From: Metopolophium dirhodum
Taxonomy: Eukaryota > Arthropoda > Insecta > Hemiptera > Aphididae
Length of the DNA stretch: 64,000 bases
NCBI RefSeq assembly: GCF_019925205.1
Contig: NC_083560.1
Coordinates: 146,588,526-146,652,525, forward strand
Direction: 5' to 3'
Shown: piece by piece, positions 42,581-52,608 of the stretch
Layout of the letters: each line of letters opens with the position of its first letter
Numbering within the stretch: position 1 is the first letter of the stretch
Notes under the pieces: model-generated
Seen by the model: the letters and a program-made list of their open reading frames with translations, nothing else
What the model was told of the DNA's origin: nothing
The model's database searches: none
Made by a program: the position numbers and the translations under genes

Positions 42581-43331
42581 CTTTGTTGTTATTTAACACC
42601 CTTCACAACGTATCTTAAAAAGTTTAAATTATAGGTATTTAATAAAATATAACTCTAATAAAACATATAATACAATATTTCACATAATACTTGATGAATA
42701 TATTTATAGATTATAGATACCTGTTGATCGTTAAAATTGGAATAAAAAATTATTATTTAATTTTTAAAAAACCTTATAGCATACCTTATTACATAACATA
42801 CTTACGAGCAAAAACCAGGTAAGTCCATATGTTTTATATTGCAATACAAGTTTTATCAAATTTCATTAATTTATTTTATTGATTAGTATTATAATTATTT
42901 ATAAAACTGTCATTAAAGGATTTTACTTTAGTTTTTAAGAAATAAATAAATTAATTTATGGTAAAACACAAAACAAATAAAATTTTCGAAAACTTTTTTA
43001 CAATTAATGAGCAAAAAAACAGGTAAGTCCATATGTTCCATACTTGCAAGATATTTTATAAGATCTAAAATTTATTTAAAATGCAAATTCACTTTACTCA
43101 ACCATTTACATGTAATTCAAGATACTTATGTTGTAGTTACAAATAAAAATATAAATTTTTAAAGTTTTGGTGAAATAAAACATGTCTCCTGAACAATTTC
43201 AAAAAGTGGACTTGTCTCGTTGTTGCACGGAGCCCTTCAAATTGTAAAATTAAATAAAGTAATATCCATCCTCCTCCGAAGATGAAGAAGAAGAAGAATA
43301 TAGATCACCCATAGTATCATTAGCACTGACA

Positions 43332-44082
43332 ATGGATGCATATCAATTACAGGATATTATGTGTTTTTATTTAAAATTAACGAAAACTCACATTGATTAT
43401 TTTAACCTTAATAATCATGAGGATCCATTTATTTTTGACATTAAATTGGTGAGACAGGTTCATAATTTTATTTCAACTAACAATGTACATGAAAATGTAT
43501 TATGGTGCGAGAGAACCAATTGTCATAATAATTTCATTGCTACGACTCGTAAAATTATTAGAAAGTTGAGATTTAACCCCCTGTCAATAGCTTTAGGAAT
43601 AGCCCGCACAACACGCGTATTACCGATAATTAGAGCAAATAATTTTTGTTATACATTTAAAGAGTTAACTTATATATTATATGTCACAAATCTAAATAAA
43701 AATGAAACGGAATTGATTTTAACATTATATTTAGAAACAAAATACGTCACAGAGACTGACGACTGGTTGGAACATACCACGAAATATTTCTGTAGTAGGA
43801 TTAATAACCGTTGCCAGACAATCTTCAATTTTATGAACCCAAATAAAATTATGTTAAGTTCTGAAAAAAAACTTTTCCAGCAGTATACAGGTCAACCGTC
43901 AACCATGCTATGCTGGTATAATAAGAGAATTTAAAAAATGCGAAACTTGTGTGCGCCGCCTACAGATATGGGTAGGAACGAATGAGTTAAAAAAAATGCA
44001 AGGTTTTATGCCTGTAGACTTAGATGCAGCAGAAATAGAATTATTAACGTCTCGAATATTTAACATGATAAGTGAATTTTAG
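43332..44082 (+). pseudogene. Unassigned gene upstream of the Maverick-like PolB, one frameshift
   Basis: The first frame (ATG 43332, 200 codons) is protein-like: LKLTKTHIDYFNLNNHEDPF, ERTNCHNNFIATTRKIIRKL, TETDDWLEHTTKYFCSR. It stops at 43934, but the next frame is open through the same spot and on to TAG 44080-44082, with REFKKCETCVRRLQIWVGT and DAAEIELLTSRIFNMI. A one-base indel near the A-run at 43865-43872 explains the break. No domain recognised. Position and strand suggest it belongs to the Maverick-like block, where structural (capsid) proteins would be expected, but I see no motif to support that. Confidence 0.45.
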
Positions 44083-44289
44083 ATAAGTAAACGATGTTTA
44101 TACAGATACTAATAAACGCTTATTTATAACTATTTACCACGCTTTTTTTTCTCCCCTTACGTATTTACATATTTATAATATTCAGGTATATATATATATA
44201 TATCAACTTGAATACGTTTGTATTAAGCTAAGAACAGAAAATGTTTCGTATTTATTTCAAATAGAACATATCATATGGGAAGTACTCGA

Positions 44290-44696
44290 GATGAATAACG
44301 TGTGTAATACGACCTAAAGTTTTGCTACAGGCATACAATATTTCTATTTTCCTAGGACGTGCAATGTACATATCCAAAAATAGTGGTGCACATAAATTAG
44401 AGATTTATTTGAAAAACATGTATCCAAACACATCCTACACACCTGATAGGAAAATGTGCTATACCATACAACTGATACTACACACCACTAGTTTGTTGGC
44501 TAGAGGTTTAAGATCTTCCTCCGCATTAATATATATAGTAATAATTTTAAAAAAATGTGTGATCTCAACAGTTCATGAACTATTACTAGGTACGTATCTA
44601 TGTTTGATAAATGAAGGTGTTAACATAAGGAATCTCTTATTGTATTATTATTATTACTTTTTCTCATCAAAAACATATCTTTCGAACTCGAATTAG
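44290..44696 (+). CDS. Weak hypothetical ORF
   Basis: A stop-free frame, first ATG at about 44358, with a sensible stretch GRAMYISKNSGAHKLEIYLK then MYPNTSYTPDRKMCYTIQ, followed by an AT-driven hydrophobic tail. It may be a real exon whose tail is intronic. No family recognised. Confidence 0.2.
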
Positions 44697-44755
44697 TCGT
44701 ATCCAGAGCTTCTCGTCGACTGTTCAATACGAGAACCTACACGACACTTAACACT

Positions 44756-45580
44756 ATGGACGCTGATTCGAGTAAGTATCATTATTTTTTAATATTATTA
44801 ATATTTTTAAGAATTTTATTTTTTATTTTTTTTATAGTCTTAGAAGTAATTGAGAGGTATTTCCGTACCTCTCTAGAAAGTTTAATGACACCTCACTGTG
44901 AGGTGTCATTAAACAATCACCGACATTTTAATGAAAATTGTTTTGCATGCAAGGAAAAAAAAAAAAAATTCCATACCATGTACCACATGTCGCGGAGACC
45001 CGAGTGGCGTAACTTTGTTTGGGGTAAATTTAATTTAGATTTGAGCTCGAATTTAGATTTTATTAAGTATGAATTAGTTAGATATTCTATTTGTGACTTT
45101 GAATATTTTTTCCGTAAAATATTTCAACAAACATATGAATTACAATGCGACCGTGGTCACCGGATCTGGAACAATAATCTGTTATACGGAAGTGTGATAT
45201 GGCCACAAGGTATAATAAGACAATATTGGGCGGGTGTATTATTAAAAATTAGACGATGTAGGGATTACAATATAAAACATTTAGAATTAAGAGAGACGAC
45301 TGTGGGAACAAATTATTGGGGGCTTTTACTGTACAAAATTTTAGAATTAAAATGTAGACCTAACTTAGATAGTATTATTAATAATTTAGAATATTTAGAT
45401 TTAGCTGTAAATAATGTAAATAGTCGTGCACATATTAATAGTGATAATAATAATAATAATTTAGCATATAATTTAGATGTAGAATTAGGTAATTTAAGTT
45501 TTAACAGTTTATTAAATTTAAGGGAGTTTACATTCGGGTCAAGTCGCTTCGAAAACTGGAATAATGGCTATCCGAATTGA
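44756..45580 (+). CDS. Unassigned protein, two exons, about 252 aa
   Basis: ATG 44756 opens a 16-base exon; GTAAGT at 44772 joins 44838 with the frame kept. Unspliced, the 66-base intron also stays open and would fake a hydrophobic helix; I prefer the spliced form without it. The protein has a Cys/His-containing N-terminal part (NHRHFNENCFACKEKKKKF), aromatic-rich middle (RRPEWRNFVWGKFNLDL, YGSVIWPQGIIRQYWAGVLL) and an Asn/Leu-rich C-terminus (NSLLNLREFTFGSSRFENW). I do not recognise it. It lies just upstream of the PolB gene on the same strand, so it may be part of the Maverick-like element. Intact. Confidence 0.45.
   Translation: MDADSSKYHYFLILLIFLRILFFIFFIVLEVIERYFRTSLESLMTPHCEVSLNNHRHFNENCFACKEKKKKFHTMYHMSRRPEWRNFVWGKFNLDLSSNLDFIKYELVRYSICDFEYFFRKIFQQTYELQCDRGHRIWNNNLLYGSVIWPQGIIRQYWAGVLLKIRRCRDYNIKHLELRETTVGTNYWGLLLYKILELKCRPNLDSIINNLEYLDLAVNNVNSRAHINSDNNNNNLAYNLDVELGNLSFNSLLNLREFTFGSSRFENWNNGYPN
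44880..44914. repeat. Near-perfect 35-bp hairpin inside a reading frame
   Basis: GTTTAATGACACCTCAC, one T, then the exact reverse complement: 17-bp perfect arms with a single-base spacer. It lies within the second exon of the 44756 gene. Confidence 0.9.
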
Positions 45581-46011
45581 ACCTAATTATGGTTTTTTTT
45601 TTTATGTCTAGTTCCTAAATATATTATTCCTTGCATGCAATTTGTATACCGCATCTAGAAAAGGTAACTATACAATCTTTCATTATACGTTTAAACTCGA
45701 TTTTATAGTATTTTTAAAACAGGCGGCTTGAACACTTTACCATACGGATATTAACACACCCGATATATACAACAAACCGACGACCCTGTATTATTCATTG
45801 TATAACTGAGATCGGTGGTGGCAGCGGCGGCGGCAGGTCTTAGGTAGGGATTTTTTGAATGAATGAATAGCCGCTATTCATTACTCCCCATAGTTGATGA
45901 TATTTTGTCGTACCATATTAACCTATATCTCTCTCGATCGCTCTGTGTCAATACTACACACGTAATTATCATAATATAACGTTTTAATTTTTCTTGTTAA
46001 TTTATTTTAAA
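45581..46011. other. Intergenic region before the PolB gene
   Basis: Contains a GGTGGTGGCAGCGGCGGCGG stretch (45811-45838), notable in AT-rich DNA, and a CTCTCTCGATCGCTCTGTG segment. Probably the PolB promoter region; no element defined. Confidence 0.3.
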
Positions 46012-49000
46012 ATGTTTAAATGCGAGCAATGTTTTTTGAAATTCGTATACAAGCCAAATTTGATCGCTCACCGAAAAACACATCTCGAAATGTTTAAATG
46101 TCGACAATGTCCTTCGGAATTCACGATGAAACGTAATCTAACTAGACACGAAAAAAATCACAACGCCGAGCGTATCCCGTGTATTAGGTGTGGTATTACG
46201 TTCAGTTATAAGACCAGTCTCAATAAACATTTGAAAAATGCTCATGGTATGTATTTTTGTATCCACTTTAAATATTTATTATTATATTTAAAATGTTTTA
46301 TCAGGTATACTACAAATCGCGCCACACGTTTTTGTACCAGACTTACAGCCTGGTCCATCATCCGTTCGTAAAGATTGCCTATCAACTGTACGAGATAAAC
46401 AAAACGTCCGCTTATCACCCATTCGAGATAACGCGAGGGACGAATTTACGAGTAACGCGAATGAATGCTGGAAGGTTCTAGACGATATCGATCTTTTCGG
46501 ACAAAATGATCGCTTATCACCAGAACGAGATAACACGATGGACGAATTTTGGAGTAACGTGAATGACGCTGAATGCTTGGAAGTTCTAGACACCGTTGAG
46601 AATCTCGGACTTTATGATTTTCAAGGTTAGCATTTTTTTTTTTATAAGCGTGCTATAAGCTAATTAGTTTTTTTTTAAAATAAAAGATTCATACACTACG
46701 CTCGTTAACGGCAAACGTGTCTCCAGTGCAAATACAACGTCGGCTGTAAGGCTAAAAAAATTACGTTTAAATCTCGTAAAGTCTTCAGGATTTACACAAA
46801 TCTCTACATCATCAAATCAGACAATTACCTGGTATTACGTGAAAAATACCAACAATATTCAAAACTATATCTACTTTCTTGACTCGATTAAATCCGAACT
46901 AGTCGATTTACTAAAATCAATTGCGAGTAAAAATCCGATCAAGTTTAATTTAAAGCTTGAGGCGACATATAATATACCGAATGTGGAATATTCATCGGAA
47001 AACCGTGCTTTTAAAACATCGGCTAAGTCGATTTTCTGTGATACCGGAGTACAGGAAATTGTCGAAGAGGCATTCGCTAAATTAATGAAAGAGCAAGACG
47101 AGTATACAAGCAAGGGTAGTGGTTTCACATTACAATGTATAGACGGTTTAATGTTAGGTGTATATAAATATAAACCTATAGGCGGCTCATCATACATACA
47201 ACTACCAGGCGCAATAGAAAATAAAAAAGCTGTGATTAATCCGCAGAACTTCGACTCACAATGCTTCAAATGGGCGATCCTAGCAAAACATGTCACAGGA
47301 AATAATAAACATCGTGTTGGTGATAATTATTTTAAACACCAAGAAAAATATAATTTTACAAATCTATCATTTCCAACACCACTACATCAGGTTAAAATTT
47401 TTGAAAAAAATAATCCAAACGTCTCTGTCAATGTTTACGGTATTGATAAACAATTTCAACCACCGAAATTTCCGGAATATAAAGTATTTAAAGAAAGTAG
47501 TACTAAAAGTAGTACATGAAGAAAAACCCGATCACTTTGATCTTTTACTAATTTCAGACCAGGACGATAACACTCACTATAGTTACATCTCTAATTTTTC
47601 AAGACTCATTAGCGCTCAAAAAACCAAACATAATGGGCAGTTAATTTTCTGCAAACGGTGCTTTACATCATTCGATAAACAACAATACAAATATAAATTA
47701 AACGGAGTTGCAGGACTTGAACAACATAAATTAATATGTGGGGAACACAAGCCCATACTACCTCAGTTACCTGAACCCGGATCAATACTCGAGTTTACTG
47801 CATGGGATAAAACGCAACGTCATCCTATAGTAATTTACGCGGATTTCGAAGCAATTCTAAAGAAAAGTGATGAGAAAATTGGAGAAAAAACAACAGCTTT
47901 TCAAGAACACGAGCCCATGAGCTATGGGTTTATGGTTAAAGCAAATGAAGAAATACCAGTGGAACTGCTTGAAAAATTCGGAATTCCGACATCACCTGTA
48001 ATTTACCGTGGAAATGAAAATAATAAAGACGTGGCGAGACATTTTATAGATAGTATTGTGAATATAGGTCAAAAAATTGAAAAACTACTCAAAACAAACA
48101 CCCCTATAATTTTCACTATTGAACAGCGGAGAACACATGAAACATGTAATACTTGTAATTTATGCAAAACCAAATTTTCTCATGAAAATCATAAAGTGGC
48201 TGATCATTGTCATTTATCAGGGAAATTTAGACAATCATTATGCAATACGTGTAATCTTAAACTTCAAACCCCTAACTTCGTACCAGTATTTTTTCATAAT
48301 TTATCAAATTATGATGCACATTTTATTGTCACTCGTCTCGGGTATGATACAAACTCTATCTCGGTAATACCAAACAGCGAAGAAAAGTTTATTACGTTTT
48401 CAAAATACATTAGCAACTTCTTCACATTAAGATTTATCAACACACTAAGATTTATGGCCTCCAGTTTATCAACACTTTCAAAAAATTTAATTACACCAGG
48501 ATTTGAAAAGTTTAGAGACAGTGCAAAACATTTTTCTACACTAGATTTACCACTAGTTACTCGTAAGGGGGTATACCCGTATGACTACACAGATGAATGG
48601 GATAAGCTTGAAGAAACCAGTTTACCGGCGAAAAAATATTTTTACAGTACATTGGACGAATCACATATAAAACATGAGGATTTTGAGCATGCAAATACAG
48701 TTTGGAATCATTTCAACTGTCAAACACTCGGGGAATACTCTGATCTTTATTTAAAAATCGACGTGCTGCTGCTGACTGATGTGTTTGAAAATTTCCGAGA
48801 TCTCTGAATAAGAACTTACCATCTGGACCCATCATTTTACTACACAGCACCGGGATTTAGTTTTGACTGTATGCTGAAATACACGGGTCAACAACTTGAA
48901 CTGATTTCGGATTATGATATTTTGTTAATGTTCGAGAAAGGTGAGGTCAGGTTATTTATTAAAAAAATAAAAAATAATGTGATAAAATATCTGTTTTTAT

Positions 49001-50687
49001 TATAGGAATTCGTGGCGGCTTGACCCAGGCGAGCATGAGATATGCAAAGGCGAATAATGAAAAGACACCAGATTATGATCCAACACAACCAAAATCATGG
49101 CTTGTTTATCAGGATTGTGAGTATAATGTTATATTTAATATTAAATTTATTATATTTATTATATTACTTAAATTGCAGGTAACAACTTGTACGGTTACGC
49201 AATGTCACAATTCATGCCATACGGAGGATTTAAGTGGGTTGAGCCGAAACTAGAGGGGTTAAATGATTTAAACGATAGATCACCAATCGGGCGGATGTAT
49301 AAGGTCGATATATCATATCCAAAAGAACTTCACGACAAGCATAATGATCTGCCATTCCTACCGAAAAATAGTATTCCACCTGGTTCAAAAGTTAAAAAAC
49401 TTATGGCGACTTTAGAATCAAAGAAAAACTATGTGATTCATTATCGGAACCTGCAGCAGGCTATAGCCAACGGACTCGTTGTGGAAAAAGTAGCATATTT
49501 ATTTTATTTATTTTATTTATTGCATATTTTGTTTTATTGTAGGTTCACAGAGTTGTGCAGTTTAATCAGTCGGACTGGCTTAAAAAATACATAGAATTAA
49601 ACACTGAGATGCGGAAAAAAGCGAGGAACGACTTTGAAAAGGATTTCTTCAAACTCTTAAACAATGCCGTTTTTGGGAAAACCATGGAATCTTTAAGGAA
49701 ACGTTTTAAAATGGAGCTTGCTTGTAGTGAAAAACGTTTGGAAAAACTTATAAATCTTACTACATTCAAACACTGTACTACGTATGACGAAACCCTCAAC
49801 GCTGTCTCATTAGAAAACAAAATTATCATGTTTAACAAGCCAATATATATAGGTAAATATATATATAACTAATTTACTATTATCAAACATATTTTAATAT
49901 TTTTTTTAATTTTCACCAGGTTTTGCAGTGTTGGAAATTTCCAAGACCGTCATGTATGATTATAATTATAACGTTATGCAGGCTCATTATAGGGATAAAA
50001 TTGAGCTCATGTATACTGATACAGGTAAATGTTTTCAAACTATACTAATTTTCATATATTAATTTATATTGTAATTTTAGATTCACTGGTATACTATATT
50101 CAAACCGATGATTTTTACAAAGACCTGGAGAATAATTCCAATTTACTCGATCGAATGGATACATCAGACTTACCACAAGATCATCCATGTTACATTGCTG
50201 AGCGAAAGAAAATTCCTGGTTTGTTTTCCGATGAAACAAATTCAGAGGTTATGACGCATTTTTGTGGGCTCAGAGCAAAGTCTTATTCATATAAGATCAA
50301 TGGCAAGGAGAAGATCAGGGCGAAAGGAATCCGCGGGCATGTAGTCAGAAACCATATGAATTTCAACGATCATTATCGCTGTCTGTTTGGTGATACAACT
50401 TTGGATGTGATGACGGAGAATGTCTCTATCCGGTCGTTCAATCATCGATTGAAGACTATTAAATCAACCAAATTAACTTATAATAGTTTCGATGACAAGA
50501 GGGTTATACTTGAGGATCAAATACATACCTTGGCTCACGGTCACTACTCTATAGAGTGAGTTAGAAATAATTGTATATTTTAATTTATTGTACTTTAAAT
50601 ATTTCTGAATTGTATAGGGACACCAGAACATTAGAGCAAGCAGAAGCCGAATTAATACAACTTCCGGAAGCCGAGCTAGACAGATAG
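46012..50687 (+). pseudogene. C2H2-finger plus Maverick/Polinton-like DNA polymerase B gene, nine exons, two lesions
   Basis: Exons that keep frame: 46012-46246 (three C2H2 fingers, e.g. FKCEQCFLKFVYKPNLIAH), 46305-46625, 46687-48940, 49006-49116, 49179-49489, 49543-49852, 49920-50024, 50081-50555, 50618-50687. Exon 3 holds an N-terminal domain, Exo I (HPIVIYADFEAIL), an endonuclease-VII-like HNH insert (CNLCKTKFSHENHKVADHCH, then LCNTCNL) and LSNYDAHF. Later exons hold GGLTQASMRYAKANN, motif A (DCNNLYGYAMSQ across a junction), the NNAVFGKTMESLRKR box and motif C (YTDTDSLVYYIQTDD, split by an intron). This is the viral/organellar protein-primed PolB type. Lesions: a frame change at about 47500-47520 next to a repeated AGTAGTAC, and TGA at 48805-48807. 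Otherwise it looks well preserved, about 1.3-1.4 thousand residues. Confidence 0.85.
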
Positions 50688-50921
50688 TTTTTTATTTTAT
50701 TTATTATAGATGATTTGTTTTTATATTGTAAAATATCACTGTAGATATTATTATTATTTTTTTTTTTTTTATTTTGTAAAATATCTCTGTAGATATTATG
50801 TGGATATTATATGTATTATTATTATCGAATTGATTCTAGTTAGGATAGGATAGGATAGGATAGGATAGTATAAAGAAATAACTCATTGATATAATAAAAT
50901 AAATAAATATGATATTTATTT
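50688..50921. other. Spacer between convergent genes
   Basis: Contains a repeated TGTAAAATATC(A/T)CTGTAGA word and a (TAGGA)n microsatellite at about 50840-50870. It separates the convergent PolB gene and the minus-strand cluster, so both 3' ends, and probably both polyadenylation signals, lie here (AATAAA on the minus strand near 50880 region is not clear). Confidence 0.4.
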
Positions 50922-51395
50922 TTACAAATTATTTACAAACCATTTTCTTAGGCTAAATACTTTATAAAATGAACATTGTTTAGGATTGAAATCCATATGA
51001 AAAATACAGCATGGTAAAGTTTCTTCATCACATATTTGGTATAGTGGAGGGCACCCCATGTCGTCAATATTGATGATCCCGATGTGAGGAATATACTCTA
51101 AAAGAAGTTGTTTTTTCTGATCGCCTTTAACGTATATGAAACTGAGCTTTAGCGAATTCAGTACTCTACCTAGTTCTTCATACTCAACATCCCCATATTC
51201 CAAAGATAGTTTGTGATAATTACGCTCCAACCACTTGTTAGTTTTCCGACTCTTGTTATCCTGTATTGATTTTGAATTTTTAAAAATCCAATGTTGAGTG
51301 GCCCATGTTTCTACATCTACTATAGACATTTCTTTTATCATGTATTTATTATCCCTCCCGAGAATGCAATGGAAATCAATGATGGCAGTAGACAT
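50922..51395 (-). CDS. 157-aa protein of the Maverick-like cluster
   Basis: ATG 51395, five bases after the stop of the preceding ORF. It opens with IIDFHCILGRDNKYMIKEMS, a beta-hairpin style start with an acidic residue that recalls the first motif of RNase H-fold proteins. Later it has KTNKWLERNYHKLSLEYGDV, LSFIYVKGDQKK and a Cys-rich end (DDMGCPPLYQICDEETLPCC). Similar short proteins (NxYIVKE...NKWLxRNYHGL...VYVKGxEK) occur, from memory, in insect virus-like elements. Function unknown. Last gene of the cluster. No lesion. Confidence 0.55.
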   Translation of the reverse strand: MSTAIIDFHCILGRDNKYMIKEMSIVDVETWATQHWIFKNSKSIQDNKSRKTNKWLERNYHKLSLEYGDVEYEELGRVLNSLKLSFIYVKGDQKKQLLLEYIPHIGIINIDDMGCPPLYQICDEETLPCCIFHMDFNPKQCSFYKVFSLRKWFVNNL

Positions 51396-51400
51396 AATTA

Positions 51401-51715
51401 TTATTTGGATGACAGTACTTCAGGAATTTGTTTCAACTTGTCTGTATTTTCTTTGATATTTTGTAACAATGCTTTGATTTTTATAAGGTGCTCTTGTATA
51501 TCATCACACGTTAATTGAAGTGTTTCAACTTGTTCTTCTTGTGTTTGAATAGACTTATGATTTTCCTCGAGTAAATTTCCAAATTTATCTAGTCTTATAC
51601 AATATGATTTGATGGTTTGTTTGAGATTTGTTACAAATTTTCTCGTTTCACCAGCCTGTGAACATCCGAACACGTTCATACCTAGAGCTCGACTGATGCT
51701 ATTTTCTAATGTCAC
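51401..51715 (-). CDS. 104-aa coiled-coil protein of the Maverick-like cluster
   Basis: ATG 51715 lies 17 bases inside the end of the integrase ORF. The N-terminal 30 residues contain GMNVFGCSQAGETRKFV; the rest is a long coiled coil (LDKFGNLLEENHKSIQTQEE, then DIQEHLIKIKALLQNIKENT). Small coiled-coil proteins in such elements may be structural or assembly factors; I cannot assign this one. No lesion. Confidence 0.55.
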   Translation of the reverse strand: MTLENSISRALGMNVFGCSQAGETRKFVTNLKQTIKSYCIRLDKFGNLLEENHKSIQTQEEQVETLQLTCDDIQEHLIKIKALLQNIKENTDKLKQIPEVLSSK

Positions 51716-52608
51716 TCGTATTTATCCAACTATTGTGCGTATTATCAAACCCTAGCCATTTTACGAACATCTGTTTTCCCTTCCTACGGATAATTTTCTC
51801 GACTAAATAATCGTTTGGGAGATTGGTCTTTTGAATTTCTTCAGAGTAGAAACAACCTAAAATCGGGTTTCCTGTATAATCTTGTAGTTGATAAGTAGTG
51901 GGGGATGTCTTGTTTATTTTGGTTATTTTAAATATTTCTGTGGACCAGCTCGGTAGATAACCTTTTGTAAATACCCCTTTATATATACTGATACGAACGT
52001 TATCACCAATGTTAAATTTAATTTTTCCATTAAGAATCGGACGTTGCTTTAATTTTACTGAAGAAGGATTGTTATCAGCCTGTCTGGGTGTCATAGATAT
52101 TGTTCTGTGTTTTGAATTATTATATTCATTAATCATAGATTGTAAAATAGAAACCCATTCATGTGTTCCTCGTGCAGTGAACTCCCTATACATTTTTTCT
52201 TTAATTGATCTGTTAAGGCGTTCAACGATACAGGCCTTCGTTGTACTATACGTAGAATATTTATGTATATTGTGTTTCTTCATCAACGCATCGAATGTCG
52301 CATTGTAAAATTCTTTACCGTTATCGACCTGTAATAGTTTTGGCGAGCGCTTGAGTAGTATTTTTGACATTGCATTTGAAACTTCTTTAGCCGTTTTCGA
52401 CTTTAAAGGTATAGCGAAAGAGTATTTCGTGTAACAATCTATGATAGTTAGAAAATATTTATAGCCTTTATTCTTTTTAGAATAAGGTATCATTTCCACC
52501 AAGTCTGCCTGCCATAGATTCTTTTTTACCATACACATTAACTCTTCGCCTTGTATAATTTTTTCTTGCTGGTTTGTGTAGTTCGTTTGCTATATCGCGT
52601 TTAGACAT
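51699..52608 (-). pseudogene. Maverick/Polinton retroviral-type integrase with chromodomain, one frameshift
   Basis: The start codon at 52608 overlaps the stop of the preceding gene (ATGTCTAA). The first frame gives MSKRDIANELHKPARKNYTR. A shift at the A-run at 52522-52527 (element strand) leads into the main frame, which holds the rve core: LWQADLVEM (Asp), LLQVDNGKEFYNATF (Asp), IVERLNRSIKEKMYREF (Glu). An SH3-like segment (KFNIGDNVRISIYKGVFTKG) follows, and the C-terminal chromodomain YLVEKIIRRKGKQMFVKWLG. This c-integrase type inserts Maverick/Polinton elements. If the shift is real the protein is inactive; a recoding event or sequencing error are alternatives. The DDE residues are all intact. 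Confidence 0.85.

Larger units (their letters stand above)
40787..43238 (+). mobile_element. Sola-like DNA transposon, internally deleted, 2452 bp
   Basis: The ends match over about 37 bp with one mismatch: GAAGGGCTCCGTGCAA then (T/C)AACGAGACAAGTCCAC, left from 40787 and inverted at 43238. AAAT flanks both sides (40783-40786, 43239-43242). A 4-bp AWWT target and GA-starting ends are reported, as I recall, for the Sola superfamily; this assignment is tentative. It carries one ORF that corresponds only to a transposase N-terminus, so it is a non-autonomous derivative. Confidence 0.65.

Noticed and set aside
44772..44837. Apparent N-terminal transmembrane helix (YHYFLILLIFLRILF) in the 44756 gene
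   Set aside because: This stretch is a T-rich segment bounded by GTAAGT and TTTATAG with a length divisible by three. An intron is the simpler reading.
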